From: Nitrospirota bacterium
GTDB lineage: Bacteria > Nitrospirota > Nitrospiria > Nitrospirales > UBA8639
DNA: 5,645 nucleotides
Assembly (NCBI GenBank): GCA_003233615.1
Contig: QIMB01000266.1
Span: forward strand, 1 to 5,645
Reading direction: 5' to 3'
This document shows positions 1 through 5,636 of this stretch, one piece after another. The position numbers and the translations under genes are program-made. Under the pieces are notes generated by a model that saw only the letters and a list, made by a program, of their open reading frames with translations, was not told the DNA's origin and did not search any database. The stretch's first letter is position 1. Each line of letters begins with the position of its first letter.

Positions 1-1219
1 ACGAAGCAGGATGCTGGGATTGCGAAGAAGCGGGAAGCAATTTTATGCGGTCCAAGAGGATATCGGCAAGTTCCCGTTTGGGCGTACGTGGGATTGACGT
101 AGGCGAGGCATTGGGGGTGAGGACGATGACTTCATTGGAATCATTGCCAAAAGCCGAATGTTCTCCGCTAACATGATTGACGACGAGCATATCGAGTTGC
201 TTGTGATGAAGCTTGGCTTGTCCATGTTTCATAAGATCATTGGTTTCGGCAGCAAATCCAATCATACGTTGGTGCGTTCGTTGGGCAGCGAGCGCCAACA
301 AAATGTCTGGGGTCCGTTCTAACGCTAGTGCTTCACCATTCCACTGTTCCTTTTTCACTTTGTGAGCATGTGATTCTTTGGCTCTGAAATCCCCAACCGC
401 GGCGGCCATGATGAGCGTGGTGGCCCAATCGAAACGGGCCGTTAAGGCCTGTAACATCTCATCTGCCGTCACAACAGGCACTCGTGTGACTCCCTGAGGA
501 CACTCAAGCTGAGTTGGGCCTGATACAAGCACGACTTCCGCTCCTCGTGCGGTAGCAGCATCTGCAATGGCATATCCCATTTTTCCAGATGAACCATTAC
601 TCAAAAACCGAACGGGATCAATGGGTTCTTGGGTAGGACCAGCTGATATTAACACCCGCTCCCCTAACCAATCCCGTCGAGGTTGAAGAACAGCATGTAC
701 GATCGTCAATATCGTGTCTTCGGTTGCCAATCGCCCTTGACCCCATTGTCCCGAGGCCAAGTCTCCACTCTCTGGCTCAACGATGATCACCCCTCTGCTC
801 TGTAATGTCTTAACATGCGCTTGGACGGTGGGATGAGTCCACATTTCTCCATCCATGGCAGGACAAATCACCATAGGACATTGCAGAGTAAGCGCCATCG
901 TCCCCAATATATTATCAGCCAAACCCAAAGCCAACTTGGCTAGCGTATTAGCCGTGCAAGGAGCTACAAGCATCACATCAGCGTGTTCTGTCAGGGACAG
1001 ATGCTTCATATCCTGATGACCTGCAAACACGTCAATGGTCACTGGCGAACCTGACAACACTTCAAATGTGAGAGGTGCGACAAATCGAGTAGCAGACTCG
1101 GTCATCACGACATGAGTCATGGCTCCTTGCTGAGTCAGAAGACGCAGAAGTCCAATGGCTTTATACGCGGCAATGCTCCCTGTTACCGCAAGCACCACTC
1201 GTTTCCCGTTCAAGTGCAT
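1..1219 (-). CDS. coaBC: Bifunctional phosphopantothenoylcysteine decarboxylase / phosphopantothenate-cysteine ligase (CoaBC, Dfp), 3' end cut by window edge
   Basis: This enzyme makes 4'-phosphopantetheine for coenzyme A synthesis in the cytoplasm. The CoaB half joins cysteine to 4'-phosphopantothenate using CTP, and the CoaC half decarboxylates the product with FMN. The ATG at 1219 lies four bases after the rpoZ stop. The frame is open for 406 codons to the left edge with no stop seen, and since the family is about 400 residues only a few codons should be missing. The flavoprotein CoaC domain spans about residues 1-180. It shows the N-terminal VLAVTGSIAAYKA, the active-site histidine at H73 (MKHLSL) and PAMDGEMW at 120-127. 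The CoaB domain from about 185 shows ISAGPTQEPIDPVRFLSNGS, SSGKMG, AAAVGDFR and the lysine cluster HKVKK (286-290). In CoaC the usual Asn of PxMNxxMW is Asp (D123), and the usual Cys of the ACGD-like loop is Ser (S156). Translation is probably coupled to rpoZ; a weak AAGG lies just upstream. The identification is secure. Confidence 0.95.
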   Translation of the reverse strand, partial: MHLNGKRVVLAVTGSIAAYKAIGLLRLLTQQGAMTHVVMTESATRFVAPLTFEVLSGSPVTIDVFAGHQDMKHLSLTEHADVMLVAPCTANTLAKLALGLADNILGTMALTLQCPMVICPAMDGEMWTHPTVQAHVKTLQSRGVIIVEPESGDLASGQWGQGRLATEDTILTIVHAVLQPRRDWLGERVLISAGPTQEPIDPVRFLSNGSSGKMGYAIADAATARGAEVVLVSGPTQLECPQGVTRVPVVTADEMLQALTARFDWATTLIMAAAVGDFRAKESHAHKVKKEQWNGEALALERTPDILLALAAQRTHQRMIGFAAETNDLMKHGQAKLHHKQLDMLVVNHVSGEHSAFGNDSNEVIVLTPNASPTSIPRTPKRELADILLDRIKLLPASSQSQHPAS

Positions 1220-1223
1220 GTGC

Positions 1224-1607
1224 TTACACGACCTTTGGCGGTTCCTCAGATGAGGGTTCAACCTCGGCAATACCATGTTGGGCGGTATCATCTATATACA
1301 CACTAAGTTCTTTTTTAATTTCTTTGGCGTTTTCATCTGGCTGCGTAAAGAAGGCTGGATCAATCGGCCGTTGATTAGCCATTCTAGCCTCCCGGATCGC
1401 GTCTTTCGCTTCTTCTCCGGTTAAATAGGGCACTTTCCCTCCCAATACTTCTTCAAGTGCCATTGACGTGGTTTTAGAAAATTTACTCGACCCTGCTTCG
1501 GCCCCTCGCACCAACTGCTTAGCTCGTTGAGCGGCAATCAAGACGATCCGATAGCGGGAATCAAAGTCTGTTTGCTGATGTTCGGGTAATAACGATAATG
1601 CATCCAT
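1224..1607 (-). CDS. rpoZ: DNA-directed RNA polymerase omega subunit
   Basis: Omega is the small RNA polymerase subunit that wraps the C-terminal tail of beta-prime and helps core assembly. The protein is 127 residues, longer than the roughly 90 of E. coli omega. The conserved core is at about residues 14-57: DFDSRYRIVLIAAQRAKQLV, then SKTTSMALEEVLGGKV, matching the family pattern RF-x-LVL-x-AA-x-RARQ followed by KTT-x-AL-x-E. A lysine-rich stretch (EIKKEL) and an acidic, proline-rich tail follow, with no family motif that I recognise. The start ATG at 1607 is well supported by GAGGTGA four bases upstream. The N-terminus (MDALSLL) lacks the proteobacterial MAR motif that helps form ppGpp site 1. 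The gene sits between gmk and coaBC, the usual neighbourhood for rpoZ. The sequence resembles Nitrospira-type omega proteins as I remember them. Confidence 0.9.
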   Translation of the reverse strand: MDALSLLPEHQQTDFDSRYRIVLIAAQRAKQLVRGAEAGSSKFSKTTSMALEEVLGGKVPYLTGEEAKDAIREARMANQRPIDPAFFTQPDENAKEIKKELSVYIDDTAQHGIAEVEPSSEEPPKVV

Positions 1608-1611
1608 GGAC

Positions 1612-1618
1612 TCACCTC
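1612..1618 (-). promoter_or_regulatory. Ribosome binding site of rpoZ
   Basis: The minus strand reads GAGGTGA, then GTCC, then the ATG at 1607. It is the strongest Shine-Dalgarno of the internal genes and fixes the rpoZ start. It fits rpoZ being translated independently after the 71-base gap that follows gmk. Confidence 0.8.
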
Positions 1619-1628
1619 ATCCTTTCTG

Positions 1629-1649
1629 TGATGTTACATAATGTCATCA
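1629..1649. other. Imperfect dyad in the gmk-rpoZ gap
   Basis: On the + strand the 21 bases read TGATG-TT-ACAT-A-ATGT-CATCA: two nested inverted pairs (TGATG/CATCA and ACAT/ATGT) that form a near-perfect palindrome about 20 bases upstream of the rpoZ start codon. The one-base centre rules out a full RNA hairpin, so if it is functional it would more likely be a protein-binding site. No T-tract and no convincing -10/-35 promoter pair was seen in the gap. Chance occurrence in AT-rich spacer DNA remains possible. Confidence 0.3.
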
Positions 1650-1678
1650 TGCCATACTCAGTCTTGTCATTGCAGCTT

Positions 1679-2284
1679 TTACCGAAATACTTGGGACGGC
1701 TCCACATGAGTCGTTTTCATTCGCTCAGCCACAATGATGGCTTGCAATTCTTGTATTGCCTGCTCCAAATCTTCATTCCGAATCGTATAATGATATTCAA
1801 TATAACGTTTCATTTCATCTTGAGATTTTTGAAATCGACGGTCTTGTTCTTCAGAAGAATCCGTGCCTCGTTTGGCCAATCGCATGTGCAAGGTTTCCAG
1901 CGAAGGCGGTAAAATGAAAACCGTGACAGCTTTCTGTAACGTTTTCATAACCTGGCGAGCGCCTTGCACATCAATATCCAATAAAATATCAGTATGAACA
2001 CCTGACTCTTGCTGTAATTCATTCCACGGCGTCCCATAGAGCCGATTGTAGACTTCCGCCCATTCAGCAAAAACATGTTCTTCAATTTTTGTGCGAAACT
2101 CTTTTTCAGGAATAAATCGATATTCTTTCCCGTCAGTCTCCCCGGAACGCGGAGGACGAGTTGTATACGACACCGAGAGGCGAATATCGGGAATGTCCTG
2201 CAAGATATGTCGGCACAGCGTCGACTTTCCCACACCCGAAGGCCCGGAAACCACGAACAAGATTTTCTTTCCTTGTACTGACAT
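1679..2284 (-). CDS. gmk: Guanylate kinase
   Basis: Guanylate kinase transfers phosphate from ATP to GMP (or dGMP) to give GDP and ADP, an essential step of guanine nucleotide supply. From the ATG at 2284 the protein is 201 residues, close to the usual bacterial length. The P-loop GPSGVGKST is at residues 14-22. The GMP-binding region TTRPPRSGETDGKEY is at 41-55, followed by FAEWAEVYNRLYGTP (72-86) and DIDVQGARQV (103-112). The lid/adenine-binding part is FILPPSLETL with RLAKRGTDS. An alternative TTG start at 2302 would add six residues. It has AGGG only about three bases upstream, while the ATG has no clear Shine-Dalgarno; I prefer the ATG because the family usually begins about ten residues before the P-loop strand. 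The gene follows yicC after 33 bases and lies in the same frame as yicC. Identification is certain; the start is uncertain. Confidence 0.95.
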   Translation of the reverse strand: MSVQGKKILFVVSGPSGVGKSTLCRHILQDIPDIRLSVSYTTRPPRSGETDGKEYRFIPEKEFRTKIEEHVFAEWAEVYNRLYGTPWNELQQESGVHTDILLDIDVQGARQVMKTLQKAVTVFILPPSLETLHMRLAKRGTDSSEEQDRRFQKSQDEMKRYIEYHYTIRNEDLEQAIQELQAIIVAERMKTTHVEPSQVFR

Positions 2285-2317
2285 CACGAATGATCTGATC
2301 AACGACCCTGAAGAGGA

Positions 2318-3196
2318 CTATTCAATGTTTTGGACCTGCTCACGAATTTTCTCTAATTCACTTTTTAATTCCACGACTTCGGCAGAAATCTCTCCATCGT
2401 TGGCCTTAGACCCTATCGTGTTGACTTCCCGTCCCATTTCCTGAAGAAGGAAATCCAGCCGCTTACCAACAGGACCTTTGGCTTTCAATGTTGCACGAAA
2501 TTGTGCCACATGGCTCTGCAACCTGGTAAGCTCTTCCGTGACATCGGAGCGTTCAGCCAACATGACGATCTCTTGGCCAACACGATCCATATTCACCGAT
2601 AGACCCTCTAATAATTTCGTCACTCGCTTCGTCAAGCGAAGACCAGAGGCTTTCAACGCCACAGGAATACGTTGTTGAACAGTCCGCAGTCGATCTTCGA
2701 TAGTATGAATACGTTGGGCCATATCTTTTTGTAAGACCGCGCCTTCTTTCTTTCGCATTTTTTCTACATCGCGTAACGCTTTTTGCGCCAATCCCGCCAC
2801 AACATCAGACATATCTTTGATCGGGACGGTCTCTTCACTCACAGAAAACAGATCACGAAAACCGGCCACAACGTTCACATCGATCGTTCCACTCAAGTGA
2901 CATTCACGCTGCAAACTTTTCAATCCCTGTATATACCGACGTGCCAGATCCTGATCTAACTGAACCGTTCTTTTTGTCCCTGGTCCTCCTCCACTGACCG
3001 TCACCATGACTTCAACACGCCCTCGCTCACACACATGCTTGACTTGTTCTTTCAGATCAAGTTCCATGCTCGAAAGTGTTTTTGGAAGACGCGTCATGAT
3101 TTCACAAAATCGATGATTGACTGATCGAATTTCGACCCCCACCATCGTTCCATGTGAAAGCGTTTCCCGCTTACCAAACCCTGTCATACTTTTCAT
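2318..3196 (-). CDS. yicC: YicC family endoribonuclease
   Basis: YicC proteins are widely conserved; E. coli YicC has been reported to be an endoribonuclease that promotes decay of small RNAs such as RyhB. The protein is 292 residues (E. coli YicC is 287). The N-terminal YicC domain begins MKSMTGFGKRE and includes VEIRSVNHRFCEI (21-33) and a basic ERGRVEV segment (57-63). The middle, about residues 138-190, is predicted helical or coiled. The C-terminal DUF1732 domain shows the signature GKRLDFLLQEMGREVNTIGS (244-263), then SKANDGEIS and the terminal ELEKIREQVQNIE. The start at 3196 is chosen because the family begins M-x-SMTGFG, and this ATG overlaps the nth stop in an ATGA. An upstream in-frame ATG at 3220 would add eight unconserved residues. 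Genomic linkage to gmk is typical of the family. No clear Shine-Dalgarno precedes it, which fits coupling to nth. Confidence 0.93.
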   Translation of the reverse strand: MKSMTGFGKRETLSHGTMVGVEIRSVNHRFCEIMTRLPKTLSSMELDLKEQVKHVCERGRVEVMVTVSGGGPGTKRTVQLDQDLARRYIQGLKSLQRECHLSGTIDVNVVAGFRDLFSVSEETVPIKDMSDVVAGLAQKALRDVEKMRKKEGAVLQKDMAQRIHTIEDRLRTVQQRIPVALKASGLRLTKRVTKLLEGLSVNMDRVGQEIVMLAERSDVTEELTRLQSHVAQFRATLKAKGPVGKRLDFLLQEMGREVNTIGSKANDGEISAEVVELKSELEKIREQVQNIE

Positions 3197-3888
3197 ACGA
3201 GTCTTCGTTTCCCTTCCCATTCACACAGCAAGCACCTGTCACACTGTGGCGTTTTCGCCTGACACACATGTCGACCATGTAACAACATTCGTTGTGCGCC
3301 TATAGTCCATTGAGCTTTTGGAATAAGAGATTGAAGAACGTCTTCGATCGTTGTCGGATCTTGGCTCGTCGTCAAGCCAAGCCGATTCGCCACTCGCTTC
3401 ACATGGGTATCCACCACGACGGCCGGCTTTCCAAAATAACTTCCTAAAATCACATTGGCGGTCTTACGTCCTACACCAGAAAGCATAGTCAACTCATCCA
3501 TGGTCTCTGGAATTTTCCCATGAAATGTTTCCACTAAAATTTTCCCACACCCAATAAGATTTCGCGCTTTGTTTTTATAGAATCCTGTGGACTTGACGAG
3601 CGACTCTAATTCCTCTTGATCAGCGTTCGCATAATCATCAGCAGTACGATAGCGCGCAAAAAGGTTCGGAGTCACATGATTCACACGCTCATCAGTACAT
3701 TGTGCGGACAGAATAGTCGCCACCAATAATTCTAGAGGATTCGTAGAGTCTAATGCGACTATGGGATTAGCGATAGATTGCTGTAAGGTCGCCAAAATTT
3801 TCCCCACGCGCTTTTTCGCTGAAGCATGCGACCTCGTGAGATGTGGCATAGTTTTTTGCGAAACTCTTGGAGCCTCTACCGTTCTCAT
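3193..3888 (-). CDS. nth: Endonuclease III (DNA glycosylase / AP lyase)
   Basis: Endonuclease III removes oxidised pyrimidines from DNA and cleaves at the abasic site in base excision repair. The protein is 231 residues, against 211 in E. coli. The extra length is mostly an N-terminal basic segment of about 25 residues before KRVGKIL. The family strand/helix LLVATILSAQCTDERVN is at 54-70. The helix-hairpin-helix LSGVGRKTANVIL (136-148) carries the catalytic lysine K142, and VDTHVKRVANRLGL carries the catalytic aspartate D160. A C-terminal cysteine cluster C209, C216, C219, C222 would hold the 4Fe-4S cluster, but the last gap is two residues, not the five usual in Nth and MutY. The ATG at 3888 overlaps the hflX stop (ATGA), and the nth stop overlaps the yicC start the same way. 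A second in-frame ATG at 3849 (residue 14) also lacks a Shine-Dalgarno; coupling favours 3888. Confidence 0.93.
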   Translation of the reverse strand: MRTVEAPRVSQKTMPHLTRSHASAKKRVGKILATLQQSIANPIVALDSTNPLELLVATILSAQCTDERVNHVTPNLFARYRTADDYANADQEELESLVKSTGFYKNKARNLIGCGKILVETFHGKIPETMDELTMLSGVGRKTANVILGSYFGKPAVVVDTHVKRVANRLGLTTSQDPTTIEDVLQSLIPKAQWTIGAQRMLLHGRHVCQAKTPQCDRCLLCEWEGKRRLV

Positions 3889-5588
3889 ACCACGTCGTGT
3901 ACCGAGATCATGCTCTCACTCATTGGGAGAGAATGTGATTCATGCAATGGCCTCACTGGATTCCGAAGTGTTTTGAGTAAATGGCCAATCTCTTGCTGAA
4001 TCACCTGAAGAGACGTTTTGTCCAATGCCGAACCACCAATCCCCCCAAACCGTTGACACAGACGCTGCATGTCTTCACTCTCAATAAGATCGCCTTTATT
4101 GAAAAACCGAAAGCAGGGAATATCTTGCAGACCTAATTCAGTCAAAATATGTTCAACCGCAGCGATGTGCTGTTCAGGATTTTGCGTATGCGCATCAATG
4201 ACCTGCACCAGCACATCGGCCTCTTGCAACTCTTGTAACGTGGTGTGGAATGCCGCAACTAAGTCTTTGGGTAAATCACGGATAAACCCGACCGTATCTG
4301 TCAGAATCACGTCTCCCAGGCTTGAAAGACGCCAACTCCGACTGATGGTATCCAAGGTTTCAAAGACACGATCTTTCACCGACACCTGACTATCCGTCAA
4401 CGCATTGAATAATGTTGATTTCCCAGCATTGGTGTACCCAATAATGGACACGACGGGCAGTCCGCGTTTTGTTCGGCGCTTTCGCTGCTCTTGGCGACCC
4501 TGCCCAATGGATGTTAAATCTCGTTCCAAGTGTTGAATACGTTCACGAATCCGTCGACGATCTGTTTCTAATTTTGTTTCTCCGGGGCCTCGGGTTCCAA
4601 TGCCACCGGCCAGACGAGAGAAGGCTGTGCTCGATTGGGCTAGTCGAGGCAGCCGATATCGCAATTGAGCCAGTTCAACTTGAATATTCCCAATATGGGA
4701 ATGTGCCCGTTTGGCAAAAATATCAAGAATGACTTGCGAACGATCCAACACACGAATATCCGTAATTTCAGAAACTCCTCGAACTTGTGCCGGAGTCAAA
4801 TCTTGATCGAAAATCAACATGTCTGCTCCGGATTGCAAAGCCCGAATAGCTAAATCTTTCATCTTACCAGAACCCACAACATACTTTGGATGAATGGACG
4901 CGAGACGCTGCGTCACACATCCTAAAACTTCAACATCCTGTGCCCGCACTAATTCTTGAAGTTCGTCCAGCCGCTCTTGTCGAAGAGCTACAGGGCCTGT
5001 CCCGACACTGACTAATAACGCACGCCCTTCACGAGCCCCCTCCTTGGATACCTGACAACCCTTCAGGATATCCTGTTCTAAGGACTGGATAAACTCCAGA
5101 CAATTCATCTCAAACGACTGAAACGCACAGGGCTTTAAGAGAACATGCGCCTGAGCATTGTTGGAATTCGGCACGTTATGCGCAACATACACATCCTGCA
5201 ATCCCCCTGACTTTGCCACACCCAACGCCATAATGAGATCCAGGCGCAAAAGCGCCAAATCCGTGAGATCATCCTGAGTCAGGGGTTGATTTTTGAGATG
5301 GGTGTGGACCAGTCGCACGCCGCGCAATAATCGAAGGCCCGAACGAGTTCTCGATAAATTCGGAATAACCAATTCATGGTCATTGCCAATGATGACCGAT
5401 TCTATTTGACCCTGCCGATTGACCAATAAGCCAATCTGCCGGCGAGTTTCAAATGTGAGATCCGCACATTCACGAGCCACATCGAGCGTGACCACTTTAT
5501 CTGCAGGAATACGCCGACGATAGAGTCGTTCCATACGACTAATATGATTGGCTTTTAAGCCGTGAAGATTGCCGAGGACCTGTGGAAT
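3885..5588 (-). CDS. hflX: Ribosome-associated GTPase HflX, long form, probable ATT start
   Basis: HflX binds the 50S subunit and splits stalled or stress-inactivated ribosomes using GTP. From the proposed ATT at 5588 the protein is 567 residues; E. coli HflX is 426. Residues 1-187 are an N-terminal extension found in long HflX forms, containing a RadC/JAMM-like H95-x-H97 segment. The usual HflX N-domain starts near ALLVSVGTG (190) and has VGSGK (238-242). The glycine-rich linker GGIGTRGPGETKLETDRRR is at 328-346. The G domain has G1 GYTNAGKST (384-392), G2 FETLDT (409-414), G3 DTVGF (431-435), G4 NKGD (497-500) and G5 SALDK (520-524), so GTP binding looks intact. An internal ATG at 5534 would remove 18 residues that look like real HflX sequence (PQVLGNLHGLKANHISR) and has no ribosome binding site. 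No ATG, GTG or TTG lies between it and the in-frame TAA at 5606-5604. The gene ends in an ATGA overlap with nth. Confidence 0.92.
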   Translation of the reverse strand: MPQVLGNLHGLKANHISRMERLYRRRIPADKVVTLDVARECADLTFETRRQIGLLVNRQGQIESVIIGNDHELVIPNLSRTRSGLRLLRGVRLVHTHLKNQPLTQDDLTDLALLRLDLIMALGVAKSGGLQDVYVAHNVPNSNNAQAHVLLKPCAFQSFEMNCLEFIQSLEQDILKGCQVSKEGAREGRALLVSVGTGPVALRQERLDELQELVRAQDVEVLGCVTQRLASIHPKYVVGSGKMKDLAIRALQSGADMLIFDQDLTPAQVRGVSEITDIRVLDRSQVILDIFAKRAHSHIGNIQVELAQLRYRLPRLAQSSTAFSRLAGGIGTRGPGETKLETDRRRIRERIQHLERDLTSIGQGRQEQRKRRTKRGLPVVSIIGYTNAGKSTLFNALTDSQVSVKDRVFETLDTISRSWRLSSLGDVILTDTVGFIRDLPKDLVAAFHTTLQELQEADVLVQVIDAHTQNPEQHIAAVEHILTELGLQDIPCFRFFNKGDLIESEDMQRLCQRFGGIGGSALDKTSLQVIQQEIGHLLKTLRNPVRPLHESHSLPMSESMISVHDVV

Positions 5589-5595
5589 GTGTTTG

Positions 5596-5600
5596 CTCCT
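5596..5600 (-). promoter_or_regulatory. Ribosome binding site deciding the hflX start
   Basis: The minus strand reads AGGAG, then seven bases (CAAACAC), then ATT at 5588. The match to the Shine-Dalgarno core is perfect and the spacing is ideal, which supports ATT as the start codon. No comparable site precedes the ATG at 5534. Confidence 0.7.
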
Positions 5601-5618
5601 GTGTTATTGGGAATGTTG

Positions 5619-5636
5619 AAAAAAGCCGCCAGCGGC
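5619..5636 (-). terminator. Rho-independent terminator or leader attenuator upstream of hflX
   Basis: On the minus strand a short GC-only stem (GCCG-CTGG-CGGC, or GCCGC/GCGGC as a DNA palindrome) is followed at once by six T residues at 5624-5619. The stem is short, only 4 base pairs with a normal loop, so strength is uncertain. It may end the transcript of a gene to the right of the window. Only 18 bases separate the T-tract from the hflX Shine-Dalgarno, leaving no room for a promoter between them, so hflX transcription should pass through this element. I see no gene in the 57 bases from 5589 to the right edge. Confidence 0.5.

Noticed and set aside
43..225. A 60-codon minus-strand open frame inside coaBC
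   Set aside because: It lies in a different frame from the clear CoaB coding sequence, which is continuous to the left edge, and has no ribosome binding site or recognisable protein features.
1608..1678. Sigma-70 type promoter for rpoZ (ATGACA with a TATGTA or CATTAT box)
   Set aside because: The spacing between these boxes is 21 to 24 bases rather than about 17, and both boxes match weakly, so I do not call a promoter.
1598..2444. Several plus-strand open frames opposite gmk and rpoZ
   Set aside because: They are antisense to well-identified genes and have low-complexity, unrecognisable translations without ribosome binding sites; they are shadow frames.
3196..3207. Small hairpin ACGA-GTCT-TCGT at the nth-yicC junction
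   Set aside because: Four base pairs at coding ends are expected by chance, and there is no supporting context.
3193..3264. Frameshift or pseudogene in nth explaining the short cysteine spacing
   Set aside because: The frame runs cleanly to a stop that overlaps the yicC start in ATGA, all four cysteines are present and the catalytic residues are intact.
3912..3932. Inverted repeat CTCTC/GAGAG near the end of hflX as a possible terminator
   Set aside because: The stem is only five pairs with a nine-base loop and no T-tract, and it lies inside hflX upstream of a coupled gene, so termination there is unlikely.
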